Assembly: GCF_020524905.1 (NCBI RefSeq)
Contig: NZ_JAIVKI010000017.1
Coordinates: 1-64,000 of the forward strand
DNA: 64,000 bases
Origin: Microbulbifer variabilis
Lineage (GTDB): Bacteria > Pseudomonadota > Gammaproteobacteria > Pseudomonadales > Cellvibrionaceae
Direction: 5' to 3'
The notes below the pieces were generated by a model, which searched no databases, was not told the DNA's origin, and was given only the letters and a program-made list of their open reading frames with translations. The position numbers and the translations under genes were made by a program. Shown here one piece after another: positions 17,168 through 26,343 of the stretch (its first letter is position 1; every line of letters begins with the position of its first letter).

Positions 17168-18589
17168 ATGTCGAATCAGATATCGTCAGCGGTATTCTTG
17201 CGCGGCGCGCTCTTCTTGACGCTGCTCCTTGTCGTTTTGATCTCGAAAAGTGCCGCACAGGAAGATGCTTCCCCCCATGTGGCGTTGTTGTCTATTGATG
17301 GTGCCATAGGCCCGGCCACAACCGATTATTTTAAGCGCGCCACTGAGGATGCCGGCGCGCGCGGTGCTGAGTTAATTATTGTGCATATCGATACCCCCGG
17401 CGGTCTCGATGCAGCGTCTCGGGATATTATTCAACATATCCTTTCTTCCCCAATCCCTATTATCACCTATGTGTATCCCTCTGGGGCGCGTGCAGCCAGT
17501 GCCGGTACCTATATTCTTTATGCCAGCCAGATAGCGGCCATGGCCCCGGCTACAACACTGGGCGCCGCGACACCAGTGCAGATAGGCGGAGCACCGGGAA
17601 CGCCGGCTCCCGGAGATAACCCAAAAGAGAGCGATCAAAAAGAGGAAAGGGAAACAGCGAATAAAGAAGACGCAGAAGGCAAAAAGGAAAAGCCATTATC
17701 CGGCACCGCCATGGAGCGCAAGATGGTGAATGACTCCGTTGCTTTTATTCGCGGTCTGGCACAACGCAACGGACGCAATGCGGAATGGGCGGAGAAAGCC
17801 GTTCGTGAAGCGGCAACCCTGACTGCCTCAGAAGCTCTGGAGATGAATGTTGTCGATATTGTTGCCAAGAATGACGAGGATTTACTGAAACAGCTGGCCG
17901 GACGTAAAGTGTCTCTCGATTCCGGTGAAATTACCATTTCGGCAGAGATTGCCCAACTCCCCATAGAAAATTACGAGCCAGATTGGCGCAATGAATTACT
18001 GGCCCTGATCACTAATCCTCAGGTGGCTTATATTCTTTTATTAATTGGTATTTACGGCCTGATTTTCGAGGGGTATAGCCCCGGGGCTTTTGTGCCCGGC
18101 ATCGTGGGGGTAATTTGTCTGTTACTGGCCTTCTATGCTTTACAGGTTTTACCGATCAATTATGCTGGTCTGGCGCTGATTATTGTTGGGGCGCTTTTGA
18201 TTGTGGCGGAAGTTTTTATGCCCAGTTTTGGCGCCCTGGGAATTGGTGGAATTATTGCGTTGGTGATTGGCTCGGTGATGCTGATCGACACCGATGTACC
18301 GGGTATGCAGGTGTCACGAAAATTGATCGCTGCTATTGCTGCGGTGAGTGGCATTTTTCTCTTGGGCCTTTTATTAGCGGTGGGCAGGAGTTTACGCAAA
18401 CCGCGGCTGACCTCCGATCAGGCCCTGATAGGGCGCATGGCGGTAGTCAGTAATGTGAGCGAGGAAGAGGTGTTAGTACACTTCGATGGAGAGATATGGC
18501 GGGCGCACTGCGAGACGCCACTGGAGCCAGGGCAGCGTGTTCGTATTATCGCTCAGCGCGGATTGCTGCTCTATGTGGAGCCGGGTTAG
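17168..18589 (+). CDS. nfeD: NfeD family membrane serine protease (long form)
   Basis: 473 residues. The start is ATG 17168 after AGGGAAAG; upstream codons in frame are not signal-like. Signal peptide or anchor at about 8-30, then a ClpP-like periplasmic protease domain. This has IDTPGGLDAASRDI and the nucleophile Ser in GARAASAGTYI, followed by a Lys/Glu-rich insert (about 150-180) and ERKMVNDSVAFI. Four to five membrane spans follow (about 275-410), and a C-terminal OB-fold (IGRMAVVSNVSEEEVLVHFDG). NfeD proteins act with stomatin-like proteins in membrane quality control. The slipin gene follows 80 bases downstream, presumably in one operon. Confidence 0.93.
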   Translation: MSNQISSAVFLRGALFLTLLLVVLISKSAAQEDASPHVALLSIDGAIGPATTDYFKRATEDAGARGAELIIVHIDTPGGLDAASRDIIQHILSSPIPIITYVYPSGARAASAGTYILYASQIAAMAPATTLGAATPVQIGGAPGTPAPGDNPKESDQKEERETANKEDAEGKKEKPLSGTAMERKMVNDSVAFIRGLAQRNGRNAEWAEKAVREAATLTASEALEMNVVDIVAKNDEDLLKQLAGRKVSLDSGEITISAEIAQLPIENYEPDWRNELLALITNPQVAYILLLIGIYGLIFEGYSPGAFVPGIVGVICLLLAFYALQVLPINYAGLALIIVGALLIVAEVFMPSFGALGIGGIIALVIGSVMLIDTDVPGMQVSRKLIAAIAAVSGIFLLGLLLAVGRSLRKPRLTSDQALIGRMAVVSNVSEEEVLVHFDGEIWRAHCETPLEPGQRVRIIAQRGLLLYVEPG

Positions 18590-18669
18590 TTTTAGGTTAG
18601 CAATTGATTGTTATCAGGTGGGCCGTGAGCCCCGATAAATTTTGCAGCTAGTGACAGGGAGAGAATAGC

Positions 18670-19434
18670 ATGGTCAGTTATTTTATTGGGCTGTTAGTAC
18701 TCGCACTAGTACTACTGCTGATGTATGCCATCCGTATTTTGCGCGAATACGAGCGTGCAGTAGTCTTTTTTCTGGGGCGCTTTCAGACGGTTAAGGGGCC
18801 TGGCCTGATTATCATTATCCCGATTATTCAAACCATGGAGCGTGTGGACTTGCGCACAGTCGTGATGGATGTCCCCACCCAGGATGTGATCAGCCGTGAT
18901 AACGTTTCGGTAAAGGTAAATGCAGTGGTTTATTACCGGGTCGTCAACTCGCAGTCGGCGATTATCAATGTTGAGTTTTATCACGAGGCTGTCAGCCAGT
19001 TAGCCCAGACCACTCTGCGTTCAGTGCTGGGTAAACACGAGCTGGATGAAATGCTTTCTGAGAGAGACAAGCTCAATGTGGATATTCAAAAAATCCTCGA
19101 TGAGCAGACCGATGCTTGGGGGGTGAAGGTTACTAACGTTGAAATTAAACATATCGACTTGGATGAGAGCATGGTGCGTGCAATTGCCCAGCAGGCCGAA
19201 GCGGAGCGGGCGCGGCGGGCCAAGGTGATTCATGCAGAGGGCGAAGCCCAAGCGGCCTTGAAGTTAACGGAAGCGGCCAATCAGCTTTCGCAAAATGCCA
19301 ACGCGATTACTTTGCGTTACATGCAGACCATGATTGATATCGCCGGAGCAAATAATAGCTCAACTATTGTATTTCCCTTGCCGTTGGATTTGATTGAGCC
19401 CCTATTAAAACATCGTGCCGAGGCACATAAATAA
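18670..19434 (+). CDS. slipin / stomatin-like SPFH membrane protein
   Basis: 254 residues: one N-terminal membrane hairpin (about 3-22), the SPFH/PHB domain ([19 protein letters not shown] to about 190), and an Ala/Glu-rich coiled-coil ([22 protein letters not shown]) that drives oligomerisation. Partner of the upstream NfeD gene in the conserved NfeD-slipin pair. A GGGAG ribosome site precedes ATG 18670. It ends at a strong shared terminator. Confidence 0.95.
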   Translation: MVSYFIGLLVLALVLLLMYAIRILREYERAVVFFLGRFQTVKGPGLIIIIPIIQTMERVDLRTVVMDVPTQDVISRDNVSVKVNAVVYYRVVNSQSAIINVEFYHEAVSQLAQTTLRSVLGKHELDEMLSERDKLNVDIQKILDEQTDAWGVKVTNVEIKHIDLDESMVRAIAQQAEAERARRAKVIHAEGEAQAALKLTEAANQLSQNANAITLRYMQTMIDIAGANNSSTIVFPLPLDLIEPLLKHRAEAHK

Positions 19435-19463
19435 GAAAGCTCTTTTCTCTGGGGAACGGAACT

Positions 19464-19493
19464 AAAAAGGCCGCATTGAGATGCGGCCTTTTT
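19464..19493. terminator. bidirectional terminator between slipin and pgi
   Basis: A 13-bp perfect stem (AAAAAGGCCGCAT with ATGCGGCCTTTTT) and loop TGAG lie between two convergent genes. It ends in a T-run on both strands. Confidence 0.93.
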
Positions 19494-19516
19494 AGTGGAA
19501 CTCTTGGTAAACTATT

Positions 19517-21139
19517 TTATAAGAGCTTTTCCATTAAAGAGCGGGTAGAACTATCCCAATCCTCAGGCACCTGTCCTTCTGCGGCTTTGTATATCTTTGT
19601 GCTTAACTGCTTGCCTAGCTCTACGCCCCATTGGTCAAATGGGTTAATTCCCAAAAGGCAACCGCCAGTGAAAACCTTGTGTTCGTAAAGTGCTAACAAT
19701 GCGCCCAGATGATGTGGATCTAACTGCTCCAGGATGAGGGTATTACTCGGGCGATTACCTGGGATGGCTTTGTGTGGAGCCAACGCATGGGCCTCGCGGT
19801 GTGTATAGCCGGCATCCTCTAGTTCCTGGCGTGCCTCATGTAGGGATTTGCCGCGCAGCAGAGCCTGGCTCTGGCTGATACAGCAAGCCAGTAGCCAGCG
19901 GTGTTGTTCGTGCAGTTCGGAAGTTGGCTTCTTTATGGCGATAAAATCCGCTGGAATCAGATCGGTGCCTTGGTGCAACAGCTGATGGAAGGAATGTTGC
20001 CCATTGGTGCCTTCGGTGCCCCAGATCACACTGCCGCTGGGATACTCCAGAGACTTCCCCTCTTTATCTACGCTTTTGCCCAGACTCTCCATATCCAATT
20101 GTTGCATCCAGGCGGGAAACTTAGACAGACGCTGAGCGTAGGGCAGAATCACCTGGCTGCTGGTACCCCAGCACTGGCGATACCAGAACTGAATGAGAGC
20201 CAGCAATACCGGTAGGTTTTCCCCCAGTGGGGCATTGGCAAAATGGGTATCCATGCTATGAGCACCGGCCAATAGTTGCTCATACACCGTGTAGCCGCAG
20301 GCCAGAATAATCGGCAGGCCAATAGCAGACCACAGTGAATAGCGACCTCCCACCCAGTCCCACATGGGGAAAATATTTTCCGGGGCGATGCCAAAGTCCT
20401 GTGCTGCAACAATATTGCTGCTTACCGCCACAAAATGCCGGGACAATTGTTTTTCATTGGCGCCAGAGGCCAAAACCCAGCGGCGCGCGCTTAAGGCATT
20501 CTCTCGGGTTTCCAGGGTGGAGAAAGACTTGGAGGCAACAATAAAGAGAGTCTCCTCCGGGTTGAGATCTTGGATCGTACCGCTCAGGTCAGCACCATCA
20601 ATATTCGCTACGAAGTGTACGTTAATACCTGTTTTGTGCCATGAGCTCAGAGCCTCGACCACCATGCGAGGGCCGAGATCGGAACCGCCGATACCAATAT
20701 TCACAATATGGCGAATGGGTTTGCCGCTAAACCCCAACCATTTTTCTTCGTGGATACTATCCGCAAACCGTTGCATCTGTGCACGACAGTCGGCCACGGC
20801 GCGCTCGTGCTCGGTTTTGGGCGTTCCCTGGAAGCGGAGTGCAGTGTGTAATGCTGGGCGGTGCTCGGTATTGTTGACGTTGGCACCGCTGAGCAAGGCT
20901 GCAATTTGACGGCTCAACTCCTGGTCTTCGGCATAGTCGAGCAGCAGCTGCAATGTCTCTTGCCGTAAGTGGTTTTTGCTGAAGTCCAAATAGATGCCGG
21001 CCGCCTCGCAGCTAAAACTGGTCATGCGTTGGGGGTCGGTGGCGAACAGTTCACGTAAAGACCACTTTTGTTGTTCGAAATGAGATTGTAATTGTTGAAT
21101 CGCTGAGGAGCGGCTCAGAGTTAAAGTTTCACTTGTCAT
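19517..21139 (-). CDS. pgi: glucose-6-phosphate isomerase
   Basis: 540 residues (E. coli 549). Interconverts glucose-6-phosphate and fructose-6-phosphate in the cytosol. Family marks: VNIGIGGSDLGPRMV, VASKSFSTLETRENA, the signature WDWVGGRYSLWSAIGLP, GTEGTNGQHSFHQLLHQG, and the C-terminal NPFDQWGVELGKQL. ATG 21139 has only a weak ribosome site. It is followed by the shared terminator at 19464-19493. Confidence 0.97.
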   Translation of the reverse strand: MTSETLTLSRSSAIQQLQSHFEQQKWSLRELFATDPQRMTSFSCEAAGIYLDFSKNHLRQETLQLLLDYAEDQELSRQIAALLSGANVNNTEHRPALHTALRFQGTPKTEHERAVADCRAQMQRFADSIHEEKWLGFSGKPIRHIVNIGIGGSDLGPRMVVEALSSWHKTGINVHFVANIDGADLSGTIQDLNPEETLFIVASKSFSTLETRENALSARRWVLASGANEKQLSRHFVAVSSNIVAAQDFGIAPENIFPMWDWVGGRYSLWSAIGLPIILACGYTVYEQLLAGAHSMDTHFANAPLGENLPVLLALIQFWYRQCWGTSSQVILPYAQRLSKFPAWMQQLDMESLGKSVDKEGKSLEYPSGSVIWGTEGTNGQHSFHQLLHQGTDLIPADFIAIKKPTSELHEQHRWLLACCISQSQALLRGKSLHEARQELEDAGYTHREAHALAPHKAIPGNRPSNTLILEQLDPHHLGALLALYEHKVFTGGCLLGINPFDQWGVELGKQLSTKIYKAAEGQVPEDWDSSTRSLMEKLL

Positions 21140-21318
21140 GGTGGTCGTTGATTAACTCTCTTATGAGTAATTCTTTATTGCGGTGTTTGCAAGCTTATCG
21201 GCACTTGCCGATAAAAGGTTGGCAATGCTAACGCATTCCCTCCGCCGAACCTGTGTCCGAGACGGTACAGTCTATTACAGGAAAAGAGTTTTCGGTAAGA
21301 ATGGGTGGCACAAAAAAA

Positions 21319-21346
21319 CAAATGCCGCTCGTTAAAGCGGCATTTG
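21319..21346 (-). terminator. intrinsic terminator downstream of the small lipoprotein gene
   Basis: An 11-bp stem (CAAATGCCGCT with AGCGGCATTTG) and a 6-base loop. On the minus strand it runs into seven T (complement of 21312-21318). It directly abuts the inverted repeat at 21347-21433. Confidence 0.8.
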
Positions 21347-21433
21347 GTGGTGATTCATACTAAATAAAGCTTTGTTCCTTAAGTGTCTATCAGGGCAAAT
21401 TTAGTCAAAACCTCATTTAGTATGAATCACCAC
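21347..21433. repeat. perfect 19-bp inverted repeat in a 3' untranslated region
   Basis: GTGGTGATTCATACTAAAT at 21347-21365 is exactly inverted at 21415-21433, with a 49-base spacer. It begins 21 bases after the lipoprotein stop and touches the terminator, so one transcript would carry a large closed stem followed by the terminator stem. The 19-bp match is far beyond chance for such a spacing. It could be a 3'-UTR RNA structure, an operator, or a remnant of a miniature element. Confidence 0.8.
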
Positions 21434-21454
21434 GCTGTTCTGCTTGAAATGATT

Positions 21455-21649
21455 TTACTTCACCACTTTCATGCAGCGTACTCTATCAGAAGCCATCCAG
21501 CAGTCAGCATCTGCGGGGCAGGCCATGGAAGTTGGAATTTGTTCAGCGCCTGGTGGGCAGTAAGCTGGCGGTGCCGGAGGGCTACAGCAACCTGCTAGAA
21601 CCAGTGCACTGATAATACCGATTAAGTACTTGGCTGGAGTGAAATTCAT
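21455..21649 (-). CDS. small Cys/Pro-rich lipoprotein
   Basis: 64 residues with a clear lipoprotein signal (lipobox LAGC, Cys at 21). A short mature part follows with CCSPPAPPAYCPPG and spaced cysteines (MACPADADCWMASDRVRCMK) that could form disulfides. The ribosome site AGGAG is well placed before ATG 21649. No family recognised. Its 3' end carries the unusual stem structures at 21319-21433. Confidence 0.75.
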   Translation of the reverse strand: MNFTPAKYLIGIISALVLAGCCSPPAPPAYCPPGAEQIPTSMACPADADCWMASDRVRCMKVVK

Positions 21650-22114
21650 CCCCTAACTCCTTTCCGTTGATGTTAGCCATTAGCATAGCCAATAAAACGT
21701 CACCTGTTGGTCAGCTTTGTAAAATGTGTTTTACAAAGATGCCGCCTAATTGAGTGTAATAGGCGCAGAGAGAAAAATGCCGTCAGGAGATAAGTCTGGA
21801 AGAAAATTACGCCAGTTTATGGGTTTTATCCTGTAAAAAGCGGAGTTTTTCTTTGGTGTGATGCGTGGGGTGTTGGGATTTTGAGTGATTTTTCTAAATA
21901 AATTAGCTTTTGTTTTTCGAAGTAAATTTTGATTAGGTGGCATGTAGGATGGAGGAATATATTTTAGGTGAGTTTTTCTTGGATTGGTAAGAGCGCTTGA
22001 AAAAATGGCAGCTTTTCACTTGGGGTATCAATGAGTTGCTTGTTTGGTGGAGAGCGGCAGCACTATTTGACTGCCTGGAGATGATGCGTAGTAAATAAAA
22101 AGAAAAAAGTTTGG
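21650..22114. other. 465-base intergenic region, no gene seen
   Basis: AT-rich, with stops in all frames apart from short Lys/Asn-rich runs. It must hold the promoter of the minus-strand lipoprotein gene in its lower part. Nothing else was recognised. Confidence 0.5.
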
Positions 22115-22148
22115 CGTTGAAGCAGGTGGAAATCTGACTGCTTCAACG
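22115..22148 (-). terminator. terminator of the DUF3549-nhaC operon
   Basis: A perfect 11-bp stem (CGTTGAAGCAG with CTGCTTCAACG) around a 12-base loop, 15 bases after the DUF3549 stop. On the minus strand it is followed by CCAAAC and then TTTTTTC. Confidence 0.7.
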
Positions 22149-22162
22149 TCGAGTTAGCAATA

Positions 22163-23251
22163 TTAGTGGGTTGGCTTCGGGCCGTGCAGGAAATTTCCGA
22201 AAGCCTGAGCCAGGGTTTCATCTCGTGTGGGGTCGCGCAATATGCTCAGCAGAGAAGCACGCACCCTGGGCAGGAACATCAAGTCAGAGAGCAATAAATT
22301 GAATGTGCTTTGGTTGTTACTCTGAGCCAGAGTATTGAGCCAGAGCCGGGCTAGGGGCTGATCTTCCAGGTCCTGGGGACAGCGGCTGCCGATGGCGGTG
22401 AGCAGCTCGATGGGTTGGACTGAGACAGGACGTGCGCCGCTTGATGACGGCTGTTGTTGCAGCGCCTCTAGCAGCTCTTGTTGCAGAGTGTGGCGTAGGC
22501 CTTGCGCCGGTGAATTGGAAATCCCCCGCACCGCGGCGGCAATCACCGTGAAGTCTGGGGTATCTTGGGCATCAATTTTCAATGATTCCCGTGCGCGTGT
22601 GGCGATTACCTCTACCAGTTGGTGATCAACTGCTTCATTTTCCAGGCAGTGGCAAAGGTTGATAAAAACCGGCGCGGCAATATGTGGAAGCTCGCGCAGC
22701 AGTAGTTCTTTCTGTAACTCCCAGCGGGTAGCCAGGTCAGCGATACCCTGTAGCGCGAGATTGTCCCAGCGGGAATTCTGAGGGTTGCCGAAATAATCGA
22801 GCACTGCCGCATAGTGCGCGCTGGGTGCACGCTTCAGTAGCTTGCCGGTATAGGCGTGGAATGCCGCCTGACGCTCGCTGGAGGGCGTGTAAAGCAGGCC
22901 GCTTTGCTGTAGAAGCTGATCGAGCTGTACCGCAGATTCGGAAGAGGGGCCCTGTTTAAGCTCCTGAGCCAGGGCGCGCAGCAAGCCATCGCGGGCCTGT
23001 AACTGCAGCATACCCTGCTCATCGAGAGGGAAGCGAAGAAACCATACAGCGGGCTCACCACCCTCGGTGGGCTCTAACAAGAGTCCGCTCCAGGCCTGGC
23101 GCAAATAAGGATAGGGCCAGGCTTTTTGCCCCGCCTCGAAAGCTTCGGCTATGGATTTTGGCACAGCCTGGAGGCGCCGGCCCAAATCGAACCAGCGCAA
23201 TTTAAAGTCCGCCTCTTCTATCAGGGCGCTCAGGGTACCGCTTTCACTCAT
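22163..23251 (-). CDS. DUF3549 family protein
   Basis: 362 residues, soluble and Leu/Ala/Gln-rich, mostly helical. The N-terminus (SALIEEADFKLRWFDLGRRLQAVP) and VWFLRFPLDEQGMLQL are typical of this uncharacterised gammaproteobacterial family. The C-terminal half looks like HEAT-type helical repeats. Its ATG overlaps the nhaC stop by 8 bases, so it is translationally coupled to the antiporter gene. No biochemical function is known to me. Confidence 0.8.
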   Translation of the reverse strand: MSESGTLSALIEEADFKLRWFDLGRRLQAVPKSIAEAFEAGQKAWPYPYLRQAWSGLLLEPTEGGEPAVWFLRFPLDEQGMLQLQARDGLLRALAQELKQGPSSESAVQLDQLLQQSGLLYTPSSERQAAFHAYTGKLLKRAPSAHYAAVLDYFGNPQNSRWDNLALQGIADLATRWELQKELLLRELPHIAAPVFINLCHCLENEAVDHQLVEVIATRARESLKIDAQDTPDFTVIAAAVRGISNSPAQGLRHTLQQELLEALQQQPSSSGARPVSVQPIELLTAIGSRCPQDLEDQPLARLWLNTLAQSNNQSTFNLLLSDLMFLPRVRASLLSILRDPTRDETLAQAFGNFLHGPKPTH

Positions 23252-24746
23252 GACAGCTTTGTAGATTTCCTTCTTTGCTGGGGGATGCTGTAGCCGCCAC
23301 TGAGATGGGCATCTGCTTGAAGTGCAGCCAGCCGTAGGCGATCGCCAGCAGCGGACAGATGATATTGAACAGGGCGTAGGGCAGGTAAGAGAACGTGTAA
23401 ACGCCCAATGTAGCAGTCATATAAGCCCCACAGGTATTCCAAGGAATCAGCACTGAAGTGATGGTGCCGGAGTCCTCCAGGGTGCGGGACAGATTCAGTC
23501 CGTGCAGGCCCTTCTCAGCAAAGGCATCGCGGAACATACGGCCGGGAATAATAATCGCCATGTACTGGTCGCCAGCGGCGGCATTCATACCGAAGCAGGT
23601 GAGTACGGTAGAGGTTACAAGGCCACCCACAGTCTTAACGCGCGACAAAGTCCAGTTGACGATGACCTGTAAGAATCCAGCGCGCTCCATAGCGCCGCCG
23701 AAGGCCATGGCGGAGGTGATCAGCCATACGGTATTGAGCATACTGCTCATGCCGCCTTTGGATAGGAGTGCCGCGACATTCTCGTTGGTGGAGGTAGATT
23801 TATAACCATCGAACAGGCTGTACCAGGCGCCTTTAAGGCCGGCTAATACACCCTCGCCACCACCCAGGCGACGGGCGGTTTCCGGTTCGAAAATCAGCGC
23901 GATGGCACAGCCTACCAAGGAGCCGATGATTAGGGTCGGGAATGCCGGAACCTTGCGCCAAGCCATTGCCAGCAGCAAGATCAGAGGCAGCAGACTGATC
24001 AGGGAAATTTTGAATTCGCTTTTCAGAGCGCCGAGCAACGACTCAATATCTGAGGCCGATGAGGTGCTGGTTTCTGAGGTAAAGCCGAGAAAAGCGAAAA
24101 TTGCGATGGCTATTACAAAGGATGGAATCGCAGTCGACATCATATGGCGGATATGTTGGAACAAATCGTTTGATGTCACCGCCGCGGCTACGTTGGTGGT
24201 GTCAGAGAGCGGCGACATCTTGTCGCCAAAGTAGGCGCCGGAAATTACCGCGCCGGCGGTTACTTCCGGGGATAAGCCAAGAGCGCCAGCGATCCCCATC
24301 AGGGCTACACCGAGGGTGCCGGCTGTGGTCCAACTGGAGCCGATGCTGAGTCCCACCACGGCACAGATAATGCAGCTGGCAGCATAGAACCACTGGGGTG
24401 AGAGAATTTGTACCCCGTAATAAATCATCGATGGCACCGTGCCGGCCAATATCCAGCTGCCGATCAAAGCCCCCACGGCCAGTAGTATCAGAATCGCGCC
24501 AAATACCAAGCCGATGCCGTGTAGCATGCCTTCTTCCATATCATTCCAGCTGTGGCCATTCTTCATGCCCATCAGCGCAACCACACAGGCACATAACAAC
24601 AGTGCGATTTGGTTGGGGCCGTAGGAGGAGTCGGCGCCATAGAAATAGACTGACAGCGATAAGAGGGCAATCAGGATCCCCAGGGGGATTAACGAGTCCA
24701 GCAGGCTGGGCGTGCGCGGTTCATTAGTGGGGGTGGCTTGAGACAA
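23244..24746 (-). CDS. nhaC: NhaC-family Na+/H+ antiporter
   Basis: 500 residues with about 11-12 membrane segments from residue 15 onward, an inner-membrane secondary transporter. The family signature GAVISGAYFGDKMSPLSDTTNVAA lies near 168-192, with GMNAAAGDQYMAII and WNTCGAYM in the second half. Starts at TTG 24746 behind AGGAG. NhaC members exchange sodium for protons; some carry organic acids, so the substrate is inferred from family. First gene of a two-gene operon with DUF3549. Confidence 0.9.
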   Translation of the reverse strand: MSQATPTNEPRTPSLLDSLIPLGILIALLSLSVYFYGADSSYGPNQIALLLCACVVALMGMKNGHSWNDMEEGMLHGIGLVFGAILILLAVGALIGSWILAGTVPSMIYYGVQILSPQWFYAASCIICAVVGLSIGSSWTTAGTLGVALMGIAGALGLSPEVTAGAVISGAYFGDKMSPLSDTTNVAAAVTSNDLFQHIRHMMSTAIPSFVIAIAIFAFLGFTSETSTSSASDIESLLGALKSEFKISLISLLPLILLLAMAWRKVPAFPTLIIGSLVGCAIALIFEPETARRLGGGEGVLAGLKGAWYSLFDGYKSTSTNENVAALLSKGGMSSMLNTVWLITSAMAFGGAMERAGFLQVIVNWTLSRVKTVGGLVTSTVLTCFGMNAAAGDQYMAIIIPGRMFRDAFAEKGLHGLNLSRTLEDSGTITSVLIPWNTCGAYMTATLGVYTFSYLPYALFNIICPLLAIAYGWLHFKQMPISVAATASPSKEGNLQSCHE

Positions 24747-25073
24747 GGTGAACTCCTGCTTGGCTGCGTGGCTAGTGCCGTATTCGTTATCGTTGTTTTT
24801 GCCGTCGGCGGCGGTTGACCTTCCTATTCTCTCGGCTTGGGGCGGTGAAGTCTACTTTGAATAACGAATAGGGCAGGAGAACCTTTTTACTGACTAACCC
24901 GTCCAACCATGCTTTCATCACCTTGGTCAGGTAACTGGTCGGGTGAGGTGCTAGCAGTTCGGCGTGGCTTCCGGTATGTTCTGCGCCGATTTCTTATCCC
25001 GGCTACCCAGTGGCCGCACAATAAAATGAGTCCGGGCCGCCAGTAGTCAGTGGGCCCGGCAGGTAGTGATGTC
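24747..25073. other. divergent promoter region, nhaC and acyltransferase
   Basis: 327 bases between oppositely oriented starts, expected to hold both promoters. No gene and no clear operator were seen. Confidence 0.5.
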
Positions 25074-26243
25074 ATGAGAGCAAGTGAGTTAGACCCCGCT
25101 CAATTTGAGGATATGCGCCCCTATCGAGACGATGAGGTGCGCGCGGTTCTGGACAGGCTGATCGCCGACCCGGAAATGTCCCACGCCGTAGCGCATTTCC
25201 TGATTCCCAAACTAGCGCGCCTGGAAGGCCCCCTGGCCTGGCTGGTGCGTCAGTTCCTGCGTTTTGAGTTCCGCAAGGTGCACGATGTACGCGGTGTGCA
25301 GGCGATTATCGAAAAGTACATCGACAAGGTGGTGAGGCGCACCACCTCGGGGCTGACGATTTCCGGGTTGGATACCCTGCCGAGAGATCGGGCCTGTCTG
25401 TTTGTGAGCAATCACCGCGATATCGCTATGGACCCGGCCTTCGCCATTGTGTCCATGTATAAAGAGGGGCACGAAACCTCCCGTATCGCCATCGGTGATA
25501 ACTTGCTGAGCAAGCAGTTCGCCAGCGATATTATGAAGCTTAACAAATGCTTTACGGTCAAACGCAGCTCCGGTAGTCGTCGTGAAAAGCTGCAGGCCGC
25601 CATGGAGTTATCCAACTATATCTATCACTCCATTGTGAATGACAATGAGCACGTGTGGATCGCGCAGCGCTCCGGACGCGCGAAGGACGGCATGGATCGT
25701 ACCAACCCGGCTCTGGCGGCCATGTTTGCCATGACCAAGAATCGGGATATGTCCTTTGCGGACTTCTGGCGCAAGCTGCACATAGTGCCGCTATCGATCT
25801 CCTATGAGTGGGACCCCTGTGATGCTCAGAAGGCCAAGGAGCTCTACATTACAGAGCACAAGGAAGAGTACAAAAAAGCCAAAAATGAGGATCTAGCTTC
25901 CATCGGCAAGGGCGTGATCGGTTTCAAGGGACGAGTCCACACCGCATTTGGTACACCCATCGAATCAGACTTCAAGGATGTGAACAGCCTCGCCGAGGAG
26001 ATCGACCGACAGATCGTCGGCAATTACACCCTGCACCCCACGAACCTGATCGCTTACGAGAAGATTTATGGCGAAGTGTCCGGGTTACCGGTTGGCTACC
26101 CGCACAAGCCTTGGGATGCCAGTGAACACCGGGAAACTCGCGAGAAGTTCGAAGAGCGCATGGCCAAGATTGATGGGCGCTGGCGGGATAAGGTAATCCA
26201 GGCCTACGCGAATCCGGTGGTCTCCCGTCTGGCATTTGAGTGA
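25074..26243 (+). CDS. glycerol-3-phosphate/1-acylglycerol acyltransferase family protein
   Basis: 389 residues from ATG 25074 (the frame opens 8 codons earlier). PlsC-like acyltransferase: the catalytic HX4D box is in SNHRDIAMDPAF (about 124-135), followed by FTVKRSSGSRREKL and the substrate block VWIAQRSGRAKDGMDRTNP. No clear membrane span, so it is probably peripheral. Acceptor and donor cannot be fixed from sequence; a role in phospholipid synthesis or remodelling is inferred. Confidence 0.85.
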   Translation: MRASELDPAQFEDMRPYRDDEVRAVLDRLIADPEMSHAVAHFLIPKLARLEGPLAWLVRQFLRFEFRKVHDVRGVQAIIEKYIDKVVRRTTSGLTISGLDTLPRDRACLFVSNHRDIAMDPAFAIVSMYKEGHETSRIAIGDNLLSKQFASDIMKLNKCFTVKRSSGSRREKLQAAMELSNYIYHSIVNDNEHVWIAQRSGRAKDGMDRTNPALAAMFAMTKNRDMSFADFWRKLHIVPLSISYEWDPCDAQKAKELYITEHKEEYKKAKNEDLASIGKGVIGFKGRVHTAFGTPIESDFKDVNSLAEEIDRQIVGNYTLHPTNLIAYEKIYGEVSGLPVGYPHKPWDASEHRETREKFEERMAKIDGRWRDKVIQAYANPVVSRLAFE

Positions 26244-26343
26244 TTGTCACTGGGGTTCTTGCCTTAGCGGTGCTGGTGGCGAGCGGGCGCTTAGTGGATA
26301 ATAGCGCCCCCTGCGCCACCCACTAGCGAATAGACTCTCCCCC

